Notes under the pieces: generated by a model
What the model was told of the DNA's origin: nothing
Databases searched by the model: none
The model's input: only the letters and a program-made list of their open reading frames with translations
DNA from: JAOUJD01 sp963841815
Lineage (GTDB): Bacteria > Pseudomonadota > Gammaproteobacteria > Burkholderiales > Burkholderiaceae_F
NCBI GenBank assembly: GCA_963841815.1
Contig: CAWJEE010000007.1
Location: forward strand, 1 to 64,000
Direction of reading: 5' to 3'
DNA: 64,000 bases
Made by a program: the position numbers and the translations under genes
In this document: in pieces, positions 24,603 through 33,601 of the stretch
Numbering within the stretch: position 1 is the first letter of the stretch
Layout of the letters: every line of letters begins with the position of its first letter

Positions 24603-26936
24603 ATGCTCGAACAACAGACTCTTTTCCCCCCGGGCGACCGCAGGGACGACGACAACTCGCTGACGCTCGGCCGCTTCGCGCAGCAGGCCTACCTCGACTA
24701 CGCGATTTCGGTCGTGAAGGGACGCGCCCTGCCGGACGGCGCGGATGGCCTCAAGCCCGTGCAGCGCCGCATCCTCTACGCGATGAACGCGATGGGGCTG
24801 GCGGCCGGCGCGCGCCCGGTCAAGTCGGCGCGCGTCGTCGGCGACGTGCTCGGCCGCTACCACCCGCATGGCGACCAGGCCGCGTACGACGCGATGGTGC
24901 GGATGGCGCAGGACTTCTCGTTGCGCTACCCATTGATCGACGGGCAGGGCAACTTCGGCAGCCGCGACGGGGACGGAGCGGCGGCGATGCGCTACACCGA
25001 GGCGCGCCTGACGCCGATCGCGCGACTGCTGCTCGACGAGATCGACGAGGGCACCGTCGACTTCATGCCGAACTACGACGGCTCCACGCAGGAGCCGAGG
25101 CTGCTGCCGGCGCGCCTGCCTTTCGTGCTGCTCAACGGCGCCTCGGGCATCGCCGTCGGCATGGCCACCGAGATTCCGTCGCACAACCTGCGCGAAGTCG
25201 CGGATGCCACGCTGCTCCTGATGAAGGATCCGAAGGCGACCCTGGAGGATGTGCTGCGGGCGATGCCCGGACCGGACTTCCCGGGCGGCGGCCAGCTCAT
25301 CTCGTCGGCGCAGGAGATCCGCGACGTCTACGCTTCGGGGCGGGGCAGCCTCAAGGCCCGCGCGCGTCACGAGTTCGAGGAACTCGCGCGCGGGCAGTGG
25401 CAGCTCGTCGTCACCGAGTTGCCGCCGGGCGCGTCGTCGCAGCGCGTCCTGGAGGAGATCGAGGAACTGACCAACCCGAAGGTCAAGGCCGGCAAGAAGG
25501 CGCTAACCGCGGAACAGGTCCAGACCAAGCAGCTCGTGCTGTCCGTGCTGGACGCGGTGCGCGACGAATCCGGCAAGGACGCGGCGGTGCGCCTGGTGTT
25601 CGAGCCGCGCACGGCGAAGGTCGATCGCGAGGAACTGGTGCGCGTGCTGCTGTCGCACACCAGCATGGAGTCGAGCGCCCCGGTCAACCTCGTGATGATC
25701 GGCCGCGACGGGCGCCCGCGCTGCAAGCCGCTGACCGAGGTGCTGCTGGAGTGGATCGAGTTCCGGGTCGCCACCGTTCGGCGGCGCTCGCAGCACCGGC
25801 TTCAGAAGGTGCAGGACCGCATCCACATCCTCGAGGGCCGGCTGGCGATCCTGCTGAACATCGACAAGGTCATCAAGCTGATCCGCAACTCGGACGAGCC
25901 GAAGCCGGACCTGATGAAGGCCTTCCAGCTGTCGGAGCGGCAGGCCGAGGACATACTCGAGATCCGCCTGCGCCAGCTGGCTCGCCTCGAGGGCATCCGC
26001 ATCGAGCAGGAACTCGCGGAGCTGCGCAAGGAAGAGTCGACGCTCGGCAAGCTGCTCGGCTCCGACGCCGTGCTGCGCAAGCAGGTCGCGAAGGAGATCG
26101 AGGACGACGCGAGGAAGTATGGCGACAAGGACCGGCGCCGCACGCTGATCAAGGAGGCGGAGCGGGCCACTTTCGAGGCCCGGGTCGCCGACGAGCCGGT
26201 GACGGTGATCGTGTCGGAGATGGGATTCGTGCGCGCGCGCGGCGGCCACGGGCACGATCCTTCGCAGTTCACGTTCAAGACCGGTGACGGCCTGTACGGC
26301 GCGTTCGAGTGCCGCACGGTCGACGCGCTGGTCGCGGTCGGCAGCAACGGGCGCGTGTACTCGGTGCCGGTCGCGCAGTTGCCGTCGGCGCGCGGCGACG
26401 GGTCGCCTTTCACGTCGATGATCGATCTCGCTCCCGGGTCGAAGCTGGTCGGCTACGTCGCCGCCGCGCCGACGACCGCGCTGATGCTCGCGACGAGCGA
26501 CAGCTACGGCTTCACCTCGACGCTGGGCGATCTCGTGTCGCGCCCGAAGGCCGGCAAGCAGTTCATCAACGTGGACGACGGCGCCGAGCCGCTGCGTCCG
26601 CAGGTCTTCGATCCGGCGGGCGACCGCTTTCTGATGTGCATGTCGGAAAAGGGGCGCGTGCTCGTGTTCGACATGTCGGAGGTGAAGGCGCAATCCGGCG
26701 GCGGCCGCGGCGTCACGCTGATGGACCTTGACGACGGAGAAAAGCTGGTGATCGCCCTGCCGGTGGCAAAGACTGGCGCGGTGCTGCACGCGACGAAGGG
26801 AACCGCGGCCAGGCCGGTCGAGGTGAAGCTGGCGGGCGCGGCGATGGAAGCGCAACGCGGTCACCGCGCGCGCAAGGGCAAGCTGGTCGACTCGAAGCTC
26901 AAGCCGCCGTTCCGACTGGCGCGCGAGCGCAGTTGA
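24603..26936 (+). CDS. parC: DNA topoisomerase IV subunit A
   Basis: The DNA breakage-reunion subunit of Topo IV, 777 residues. The catalytic tyrosine is in AAAMRYTEARL (about residue 125), and the QRDR-equivalent reads YHPHGDQAAYDAMVRMAQDF. Where E. coli ParC has Ser80 and Glu84, this has Gln and Asp. The C-terminal beta-pinwheel (from about 530) contains repeated GxG strands such as MGFVRARGGHGH. A TAAAAT box lies about 40 bases upstream of the ATG. It is separated from parE by two genes. Confidence 0.96.
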   Translation: MLEQQTLFPPGDRRDDDNSLTLGRFAQQAYLDYAISVVKGRALPDGADGLKPVQRRILYAMNAMGLAAGARPVKSARVVGDVLGRYHPHGDQAAYDAMVRMAQDFSLRYPLIDGQGNFGSRDGDGAAAMRYTEARLTPIARLLLDEIDEGTVDFMPNYDGSTQEPRLLPARLPFVLLNGASGIAVGMATEIPSHNLREVADATLLLMKDPKATLEDVLRAMPGPDFPGGGQLISSAQEIRDVYASGRGSLKARARHEFEELARGQWQLVVTELPPGASSQRVLEEIEELTNPKVKAGKKALTAEQVQTKQLVLSVLDAVRDESGKDAAVRLVFEPRTAKVDREELVRVLLSHTSMESSAPVNLVMIGRDGRPRCKPLTEVLLEWIEFRVATVRRRSQHRLQKVQDRIHILEGRLAILLNIDKVIKLIRNSDEPKPDLMKAFQLSERQAEDILEIRLRQLARLEGIRIEQELAELRKEESTLGKLLGSDAVLRKQVAKEIEDDARKYGDKDRRRTLIKEAERATFEARVADEPVTVIVSEMGFVRARGGHGHDPSQFTFKTGDGLYGAFECRTVDALVAVGSNGRVYSVPVAQLPSARGDGSPFTSMIDLAPGSKLVGYVAAAPTTALMLATSDSYGFTSTLGDLVSRPKAGKQFINVDDGAEPLRPQVFDPAGDRFLMCMSEKGRVLVFDMSEVKAQSGGGRGVTLMDLDDGEKLVIALPVAKTGAVLHATKGTAARPVEVKLAGAAMEAQRGHRARKGKLVDSKLKPPFRLARERS

Positions 26937-27024
26937 GCATCGCGGCGGTTCGTTACTCTCCGGCATGGCGAGACACCGAAGCTCGACCGCGACACTGGAC
27001 CTTGAAGCAGGAGCCTGAAAGACG

Positions 27025-27492
27025 ATGAAGGTGCTCTACACCTCGATGTTGCTGCTGCACGTCCTCGGCGTGGTCGTCTGGGTCGGCGGCATGTTCCTGA
27101 TGCACGTTGCCGTTCGCCCGGCGGCTGTCGAACTGCTGCAGCCGCCGCAGCGGCTGCCGCTGATCGCCTTGGTACTCGAGCGCTTCTTCTTCTGGGTCGC
27201 CATCGCGATCATCGCGGTCCTGCTGAGCGGGATCGGCATGATCCTCGAGGGCGGCGGGTTCCGGAACGCGCACCTGTCGGTGCACGTGATGTTCGCGATC
27301 GGCCTGGCGATGATGGCGATCTTCCTGCACATCCGGTTCGCGCCGTTCAAGCGCGTGCAGTCGGCCGTGGTGTCGTCGGACTGGCCGGCGGCCGCGCGTC
27401 ACCTCGAGCAGGTGCGCCTGCTGGTCACGACCAACCTGGTGCTGGGGATACTCACGATCGCCGTCGCGACGATCGGGCGCGCGGTTCTGTAG
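27025..27492 (+). CDS. CopD-domain membrane protein
   Basis: A four-helix membrane protein of 155 residues: MKVLYTSMLLLHVLGVVVWVGGMF with the conserved His and Trp-x-Gly-Gly of the CopD/DUF2269-like fold, FFFWVAIAIIAVLLSGIGM, HVMFAIGLAMMAIFLHIRF and VTTNLVLGILTIAVATIG. CopD proteins are implicated in copper or haem handling, but many stand-alone homologues are uncharacterised. It is isolated between parC and htpG. An AAGACG-like weak SD precedes the ATG. Confidence 0.75.
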   Translation: MKVLYTSMLLLHVLGVVVWVGGMFLMHVAVRPAAVELLQPPQRLPLIALVLERFFFWVAIAIIAVLLSGIGMILEGGGFRNAHLSVHVMFAIGLAMMAIFLHIRFAPFKRVQSAVVSSDWPAAARHLEQVRLLVTTNLVLGILTIAVATIGRAVL

Positions 27493-27561
27493 CCGCAGCG
27501 TTCCTTCGCCGACCATCACGCACTGCCCGCCGACCCGCACGGCGGGCGGCCTGCCGGGGCG

Positions 27562-27589
27562 CTTGAAACACCGACATCCGGACCCATCT
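27562..27589 (+). promoter_or_regulatory. Sigma-32 (RpoH) heat-shock promoter of htpG
   Basis: CTTGAAA (27562-27568) and CCCATCT (27583-27589) are spaced as in RpoH promoters (consensus CTTGAAA, 13-17 bases, CCCCATNT; here the first C is A). It lies 50 bases before the htpG start, so heat-shock control of htpG is expected. Confidence 0.75.
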
Positions 27590-27639
27590 GCCGCGCGAGA
27601 ACTCGGGCAACAGCAATGGACGACACGAAAGGAGCACCA

Positions 27640-29556
27640 ATGGGGGCGCACGCCGAGGCCGCGACCGCGAAGCAGACGCTTGGTTTCCAGGCCGAAGTGA
27701 AACAGCTGCTGCAGCTGATGATCCACTCGCTGTACAGCAACAAGGAGATCTTCCTGCGCGAGCTGATCAGCAACGCCTCGGACGCTTGCGACAAGCTGCG
27801 CTTCGAGGCGATGACCCGGCCCGACCTGCTGGAAGGACACGGCGAACTGGCGATCACGGTCGCGTTCGACAAGGCCGCCCGCACGGTCACCGTGTCGGAC
27901 AACGGCATCGGGCTGTCGCGCGCGGAAGCCATCGAGCACCTCGGCACGATCGCGAAGTCGGGCACGCGCGAGTTCTTTGCGCAGCTCACGGGCGACCAGC
28001 AGAAGGACGCGCAGCTGATCGGCCAGTTCGGAGTCGGCTTCTACTCGAGCTTCATCGTTGCGGACCGGGTGACGGTCGTTTCGAGGCGAGCCGGGCTGCC
28101 GCCGGCCGACGCGATCCGCTGGGAGAGCGACGGCGCGGGCGAGTTCACGGTGGAACCGGCCGAACGGGCCGTGGCTGGCACCGACGTGACCCTGCACCTG
28201 CGCGAAGGCGAGGACGAGATTGTGTCGACGTGGAAGCTGAAGGGCATCGTCACCCGCTACTCGGACCACATTTCGCTGCCGATCCGGATGTGCAAGGAGG
28301 AGTGGGACAAGGACGCGAACGAGTTCCGGGTGACGGACGACTTCGAGACCGTCAACCAGGCCAACGCGCTGTGGGCGCGACCGAAGGCCGAGGTCAGCGA
28401 CGAGCAGTACCAGGCCTTCTACAAGCACGTGTCGCACGACTTCGGCGAGCCGTTGGCGTGGACCCACAACCGCGTCGAGGGCCGCACCGAGTACATCCAG
28501 CTGCTGTACCTGCCCGAGCGCGCGCCGTTCGACCTCTGGGACCGCAACCAGCGCCACGGGATCAAGCTCTATGTGCGTCGCGTGTTCATCATGGACGACG
28601 CCGAGCAGCTGATGCCGCCGTACCTGCGCTTCGTGCGCGGGGTGATCGACAGCAACGACCTCCCGCTCAACGTGTCGCGCGAAATCCTGCAGGAGAGCCG
28701 CGACGTGAAGGCCATCCGCGAGGGCTCCACCAGGCGCGTGCTGTCGCTGCTGGAGGACCTGGCGGACAACCAGAAGGAGAAGTACGCCGGCTTCTGGAAG
28801 GAATTCGGCCAGGTGCTGAAGGAGGGCGTCGGCGAGGACGCGGCGAACCGCGACCGGATCGCGAAGCTGCTGCGCTTCCGCTCGACCGCGCGCGAGGACG
28901 AGCCGGCGGTCGCGCTCGCCGACTACGTCGGCCGCATGAAGGAAGGCCAGAAGCACATCTACTACGTCACTGCCGACACGCCCGAGGCCGCGCGCAGCAG
29001 CCCGCACCTCGAGATATTCCGCAAGAAGGGCGTCGAGGTGCTGCTGCTGACGGACCGGGTCGACGAATGGATGCTGTCGTTCCTGACCGAGTTCGACGGC
29101 AAGGAACTGACGTCGGTGGCCAAGGGCGCGCTGGACCTGGACGAGCTCGCCGACGAGGCCGAGAAGGCCGAGCAGGCGAAGACGGGCGACGAGTTCAAGG
29201 GCCTGGTCGACAAGGCGAAGACGGCGCTTGCGGAACGCGTGAAGGACGTGCGCGTCACGTTCCGCCTCACCGACTCGCCGGCGTGCCTGGTGGCCGACGA
29301 GAACGAGATGAGCGGCCACCTGCAGCGCCTGCTGAAGGCGGCGGGCCAGAAGGCGCCCACCGGCCATCCGATCCTCGAACTGAATCCGCACCACCCGCTG
29401 GTGCAGCGCCTGAGGGACGAGTCACGGGACGACCGCGTGAGGGACTGGCTCGAACTGCTGGTCGACCAGGCCGTGCTGGCGGAAGGCGGACAGCTCGACG
29501 ATCCAGGTGCCTTCGTGAAGCGACTGAACGGCATGCTGCTGGAGGTCGGTCGTTAG
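27640..29556 (+). CDS. htpG: Molecular chaperone HtpG (Hsp90)
   Basis: A cytosolic ATP-dependent chaperone, the bacterial Hsp90. The GHKL nucleotide site shows FLRELISNASDACDKLR, SDNGIGLSRAEAIEHLG, GTIAKSGTREFF and GQFGVGFYSSFIVADRV; the middle domain has YVRRVFIMDDAEQLMPPYLRF and the C-terminal dimer domain ends GMLLEVGR. The product is 638 residues. ATG 27640 is preferred because GGAG stands five bases upstream; ATG 27616 is in frame but lacks this. Expected to be heat-induced via the sigma-32 promoter. Confidence 0.97.
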   Translation: MGAHAEAATAKQTLGFQAEVKQLLQLMIHSLYSNKEIFLRELISNASDACDKLRFEAMTRPDLLEGHGELAITVAFDKAARTVTVSDNGIGLSRAEAIEHLGTIAKSGTREFFAQLTGDQQKDAQLIGQFGVGFYSSFIVADRVTVVSRRAGLPPADAIRWESDGAGEFTVEPAERAVAGTDVTLHLREGEDEIVSTWKLKGIVTRYSDHISLPIRMCKEEWDKDANEFRVTDDFETVNQANALWARPKAEVSDEQYQAFYKHVSHDFGEPLAWTHNRVEGRTEYIQLLYLPERAPFDLWDRNQRHGIKLYVRRVFIMDDAEQLMPPYLRFVRGVIDSNDLPLNVSREILQESRDVKAIREGSTRRVLSLLEDLADNQKEKYAGFWKEFGQVLKEGVGEDAANRDRIAKLLRFRSTAREDEPAVALADYVGRMKEGQKHIYYVTADTPEAARSSPHLEIFRKKGVEVLLLTDRVDEWMLSFLTEFDGKELTSVAKGALDLDELADEAEKAEQAKTGDEFKGLVDKAKTALAERVKDVRVTFRLTDSPACLVADENEMSGHLQRLLKAAGQKAPTGHPILELNPHHPLVQRLRDESRDDRVRDWLELLVDQAVLAEGGQLDDPGAFVKRLNGMLLEVGR

Positions 29557-29587
29557 CGAGCCGCCGCGGCTGAGAGGGTTCCCGCCG

Positions 29588-30055
29588 GTGATCGACCGGC
29601 GGGTGACCCGCCTGATACTCGGGAGCTTTCCGTCGGAGGCTTCGCTCGCGGCCGGCCAGTACTACGCGCACCCGCGGAACCAGTTCTGGCGGCTGATGGG
29701 CGACCTCCTCGGCGAGCTGCTGCACCAGCAGCCGTACCCGAGGCGACTGCAACGGCTGCTGGCTCACAGGGTCGGCCTGTGGGACGTGATCGACGCCTGC
29801 GACCGCGAAGGCAGCCTCGACTCGGCCATCACGAACGTGCGCGCTAATCCGTTCGCCCGACTCGAGCGGCTCGCGCCGTGCCTCGCCGACGTCGCGTTCA
29901 ACGGCGGAACGGCCGGACGATTCGCGCGGGCCTTCGCCAGCGCCGGCTATGGCACCTCCGTGCTGCCGTCCTCCAGCCCGGCACACGCAGGCCGGACCTA
30001 CGAGCAGAAGCTGGCGTTCTGGCGCGCGTGGTGGCAGCGCACGGACACCGCTTGA
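29588..30055 (+). CDS. DNA-deoxyinosine glycosylase (family 6 uracil-DNA glycosylase superfamily)
   Basis: A base-excision repair enzyme that removes hypoxanthine from DNA. The 155 residues have the family motif LILGSFPSEASLAAGQYYAH followed by PRNQFWRLM, then GLWDVIDACDREGSLDSAI and the C-terminal LPSSSPAHAG loop. The start is GTG at 29588 (VIDRRVTRLIL), 31 bases after htpG; no clear SD. Probably co-transcribed with or downstream of htpG. Confidence 0.85.
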   Translation: MIDRRVTRLILGSFPSEASLAAGQYYAHPRNQFWRLMGDLLGELLHQQPYPRRLQRLLAHRVGLWDVIDACDREGSLDSAITNVRANPFARLERLAPCLADVAFNGGTAGRFARAFASAGYGTSVLPSSSPAHAGRTYEQKLAFWRAWWQRTDTA

Positions 30056-30180
30056 CGCGGTGCGGAAGGCCGATGCCGGAAGATGCAGGCAAATGCGAGC
30101 GCATTACGTCCCGAGCGGGGGAAGGGCTTCCGGTACGCTTTGCCGCAGGCTCGCTGAAGGAGTGCGCCACGACTGGAGTC

Positions 30181-32685
30181 ATGAACGCCGACAGAACACC
30201 GGGACCCGCCCGGCGCAACGCCGCGCAGCGCGCCTTGTCGAACATGCGGCAGTCCGCGCGCGGGACGCTCGAACCGCACCTGAAGACCGCGACTCAGGAC
30301 GCGGTGCAGGCACTCGAACTCGACCTGTCGATGACCAGCTCGCTGAAGAGCTCGGCGCGCAATATCCTCGCCGGCTATGCCGCTTTCTCCACGGCGTTTT
30401 TTGCGGCGCTCGACAAGGAAATGGACGCGGCGCTGGAGGACCATCTGGACGGCCGCGCGGTCCCGACGAAACCGGCGCGCGCGCGCGGCCGCAGCCTGTC
30501 GCTGGTCGATTACGACCAGATGGAAGAGCAGGCGATGGTCGACCGTGTCGCGGCACGGCTGCGAAACGCCACCGATTCCGAGTACGTTCCGCTGACCCAG
30601 CGCGTTGCCCGCGCGGTGCGGCTGCCGGCGCTCGGGGATCGCGAGAATCCATTCCATCCGCTGCGTTACTGCCGCGCGCTGGGCAGCGCGGTGGACAAGC
30701 TCGGGTTCAAGGGCGAGGAGCGCCAGGCTGTCGTCAAGGCGTTCGAGGTGCCGCTGCAGAAGCCCCTGCTCGCCGTGTATTCGGCGCTGAACAAGCGGCT
30801 CGAGCAGCAGGGCGTGCCGGACGGGGAAGCGGCCAGCTACAGCAACGCGACTGCCGGTGTCCGCGCCGCCGCGGCCACGGCCGAGCCGGTGGCGCAGCCG
30901 GCCCACACCGCCGGGGCGGTGGCAGGTGCGGTGGCCGGAGCGGCCGCGAGCACCGGCCTGACCTCGGAAGCGGCCCCGGCGCGGGCATCGGTGAGCTGCA
31001 CCACCGCCGAGCAGTTGCTGACCGCCTTGTTCCAGAGGATGAACGCGAGGATCGCGGGTGGCATCGGCGGGGCCGTGCCGGCCGTTCCGGCGCCGGCCAT
31101 GGTGCTCGACCACGCGGACACGCAGGCGCTTGGTCCCACGACGCAGGGTTTCGCGGGCAGCGTTCCGGTGGCTTCGCCACCTGTCGCCGCTGTCTCGCCC
31201 GCTTTGTCCGCCGCGCCGGCCGGGCGGGGCGTTCCGGTCCAGTTCGCCACGATCGACCCCGCGCTGCTCGCATCGATCAATGAAGTGCAGCGGCTCAACG
31301 CGCTGGTGACGATGACCGGCAGGAACGGCGCGTCCGCACCAGCCGTCATGGAGCGCGACGAGCATCAGTTGCGCCAGCAAGTGGTCGACACGGCGACGCG
31401 CCAGGTCGACAGGCTGACTGTCGAACTGGTCGGCATGGTGTTCGACCGCATTCACCAGGACGACCAGATTCCGGCGCAGATCAAGATCGCGCTGTCGCGG
31501 CTCCAGTTCCCGGTCATGAAGGTTGCGCTGGCCAACGTCGACCTGTTCGTCTCGCCGTCGCAGCCGGCGCGCCGGTTGATGGACCGGATCGCGACCACGG
31601 CGGTCGGCTGGCATCCGGAGGGTGACGAGAACGCGCGCTACCTGGCCGAGGTCAACAAGGCCATCAATACCGTGGCGCTCGCGATCAACGAGGGCCCGAC
31701 CATCTTCGAGACGGCGCTCGACGAGTTCGAGAAGTACCTCGCCGAGGAGCGCGGACGCGAAGACGACCCGGTGACGCGCGCCAGGCGTGCGCTCGACGAC
31801 GCCGAGAAGCGCGAAGCGATGGCCATCAACGCGGCCGCTGGCATCCGCCGCGCGCTCGAGGAGGTGACGGTCGAGCCATACCTCTCCGGGTTCCTGCTCG
31901 ACGTGTGGGTCAAGGTGCTGGTGGCGGCGACCCTGCGCGAACGGACGGAACCCGGCTTTGCAGGACGCTTCCGGGACGCTGTGTCCGACGTGATCTGGAG
32001 CGTGCAGGCCAAGTTCGACTCCGACGATCGCAAGCGGCTGGTCAAGACGATCCCCGCCGTGCTGAACACGCTGCGGGAAGGCCTGCAACTGATCGACGTG
32101 CCTTTCTCCGGCATGCGGCCCTTCTTCACCAGCCTGATGGCGTCGCACGCACTGGCGGTGAAGGCCGGCGAGGCGCCATCGGTGACCGGCATGGCGGTGG
32201 ACCAGGCGGCCCTTCGCAGGAAGGTCGACGAGGTCCCGATCGAGGCGCCCGCCGCGGAGATGGCCGAACAGCCGTGGAGCATTGCTGCCGAGGTGCTGCG
32301 CGACGCCCTGGCCGCGAACAACGCCGAGGTCAACCTGCTCGACGAGCCGGAGCAGGTGACGGCGGAGGAGATGGTCCCGGTCGATCAATTGTCCGACGAC
32401 ACCATCGACGCGATGATCGAAGGCTGGGAGCGCGGCTCCTGGTTCGACCTGTGGACCGGCGAAGAGACCGAGCGGGTCCGTCTTCGGTGGGTCAGTCCGC
32501 GTGGGCACTTCTATCTCTTCACGTCGGCCGAAGGCGGGCGGGCGCATTCCCTCGCGCCGTCCATCCTGCGCGGCTATGTCCGCGCGGGCCGCATCAGGCC
32601 CGCCGAGAAGTCGCCGCTGTTCCAGCGAGTCGTCGACCATCTGCTGCGCGATCTGCAAGCCGAGGGCGCCGCAGTCGCGGCGTAA
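30181..32685 (+). CDS. DUF1631 family protein, first copy
   Basis: A large soluble protein of 834 residues with the betaproteobacterial/gammaproteobacterial DUF1631 domain; no biochemical function is established. N-terminal helical part (residues 1-215), an Ala-rich low-complexity linker (about 222-275, AGAVAGAVAGAAAS), then the conserved core: VDRLTVELVGMVFDRIHQDD, LSRLQFPVMKVALANVDLF, ARRLMDRIATTAVGW, and a C-terminal beta-rich end WFDLWTGEETERVRLRWVSP followed by FYLFTSAEGGRAHSL, reminiscent of a PilZ-like barrel. Similarity to the second copy runs along the whole core. The start at 30181 is the natural ATG; the frame extends upstream into the glycosylase gene but has no SD there. Confidence 0.82.
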   Translation: MNADRTPGPARRNAAQRALSNMRQSARGTLEPHLKTATQDAVQALELDLSMTSSLKSSARNILAGYAAFSTAFFAALDKEMDAALEDHLDGRAVPTKPARARGRSLSLVDYDQMEEQAMVDRVAARLRNATDSEYVPLTQRVARAVRLPALGDRENPFHPLRYCRALGSAVDKLGFKGEERQAVVKAFEVPLQKPLLAVYSALNKRLEQQGVPDGEAASYSNATAGVRAAAATAEPVAQPAHTAGAVAGAVAGAAASTGLTSEAAPARASVSCTTAEQLLTALFQRMNARIAGGIGGAVPAVPAPAMVLDHADTQALGPTTQGFAGSVPVASPPVAAVSPALSAAPAGRGVPVQFATIDPALLASINEVQRLNALVTMTGRNGASAPAVMERDEHQLRQQVVDTATRQVDRLTVELVGMVFDRIHQDDQIPAQIKIALSRLQFPVMKVALANVDLFVSPSQPARRLMDRIATTAVGWHPEGDENARYLAEVNKAINTVALAINEGPTIFETALDEFEKYLAEERGREDDPVTRARRALDDAEKREAMAINAAAGIRRALEEVTVEPYLSGFLLDVWVKVLVAATLRERTEPGFAGRFRDAVSDVIWSVQAKFDSDDRKRLVKTIPAVLNTLREGLQLIDVPFSGMRPFFTSLMASHALAVKAGEAPSVTGMAVDQAALRRKVDEVPIEAPAAEMAEQPWSIAAEVLRDALAANNAEVNLLDEPEQVTAEEMVPVDQLSDDTIDAMIEGWERGSWFDLWTGEETERVRLRWVSPRGHFYLFTSAEGGRAHSLAPSILRGYVRAGRIRPAEKSPLFQRVVDHLLRDLQAEGAAVAA

Positions 32686-32714
32686 CGCTGCTGGCGCGTT
32701 CGCGGAGTCAACCT

Positions 32715-33473
32715 GTGGCGCGTCGGCCGAAGACCAGCGGTGTCACCTTGTCCGAGGAGGGCGGCATGCGCTACCTGCACTTCGGCACGGAGTGGATCCA
32801 GGGCGGCATGCGGGTCTCGCGCCCGTACGCGCTCGAACTCGCCTACCAGCAGGAGATGATGGCGCCCGGCCTGTTCCTGCCGGAACCGCGCCGCATCGTG
32901 CAGCTGGGCCTGGGAGCGGCGGCGCTCACGAAGTTCTGCTACCGCAACGTGCCGAGCGCCGACGTGCTGGTCGTAGAGCTGAGCCAGGAGGTGATCGACG
33001 CCGCGCGCGGCTGGTTCCTGCTGCCCGAAGACGATGCGCGCCTGACCGTCGTGCACGAGGACGCGAAGGACTTCATCGCGCGCCCGAAGCAGCGCGGCTG
33101 CGCCGATTGGCTGCAGGTAGACCTCTACGACAAGCACGCGCGCGGGCCGGTGTACGACGATGTCGGGTTCTACCGCGTCTGCCGCGCCGCGCTGGGTCGA
33201 CCTGGAGTCGCCTGCTTCAACCTGTTCGGTCGCCGCTTCGAGCCCAGTTTCGAGCGCATCTGCGCGGCGTTCGACGATCGCGCACTGGCGCTGCCGGAAG
33301 TCGACGAGGGAAATCGCATCGTCCTCGCCTTCAACGGGCCCCCGCTCTCCGTGCCGATCGCCGCGCTGCTCGACCGTGCCGCAGAGCTCGAGGCCCGCTG
33401 GCAATTGCCGGCGCGTCGCTGGGTCTCCGGTCTGCGATCCGCGAACGGGCTGGTGGACGAGCTGTCGATCTGA
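32715..33473 (+). CDS. Spermidine synthase-like (class I methyltransferase-fold) protein
   Basis: A 252-residue Rossmann-fold protein of the polyamine synthase family: IVQLGLGAAALTKFCYRN (the glycine-rich loop), VLVVELSQEVIDAARGWF (acidic residue at end of beta-2), RLTVVHEDAKDFIARPKQ and WLQVDLYDKHARGPVYDDV (family D-x-Y/D core). No decarboxylase gene for polyamine synthesis is near, and the catalytic Asp pair of genuine SpeE cannot be confirmed, so methyltransferase activity is possible. The start is GTG at 32715 (VARRPKTSGVTLSE), matching family N-termini; ATG 32766 with GAGGAGGG upstream is the alternative. It is sandwiched between the two DUF1631 genes and likely co-transcribed with the first. 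Confidence 0.78.
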   Translation: MARRPKTSGVTLSEEGGMRYLHFGTEWIQGGMRVSRPYALELAYQQEMMAPGLFLPEPRRIVQLGLGAAALTKFCYRNVPSADVLVVELSQEVIDAARGWFLLPEDDARLTVVHEDAKDFIARPKQRGCADWLQVDLYDKHARGPVYDDVGFYRVCRAALGRPGVACFNLFGRRFEPSFERICAAFDDRALALPEVDEGNRIVLAFNGPPLSVPIAALLDRAAELEARWQLPARRWVSGLRSANGLVDELSI

Positions 33474-33522
33474 GAAATCAAGGAAAGTCGCCACGCGCGA
33501 GTTTGGTACAACGTAAAGTCGC

Positions 33523-33550
33523 TTGACACGCCGAACCGCGCCGATAGATT
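33523..33550 (+). promoter_or_regulatory. Strong sigma-70 promoter before the second DUF1631 gene
   Basis: Perfect -35 TTGACA (33523-33528), a 16-base spacer and -10 TAGATT (33545-33550); a second -10-like TATAGT follows at 33559. It gives the second DUF1631 and the downstream ATPase gene their own transcript. Confidence 0.65.
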
Positions 33551-33601
33551 CGGGCGTCTATAGTTCGGACTTTCGCAGGACTCCGGCCGCGGCCAGACCC
33601 C

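Noticed and set aside
29998..32658. 886-codon reverse frame opposite the first DUF1631 gene
   Set aside because: Antisense shadow: no recognisable domain and it mirrors the coding phase of the real gene.
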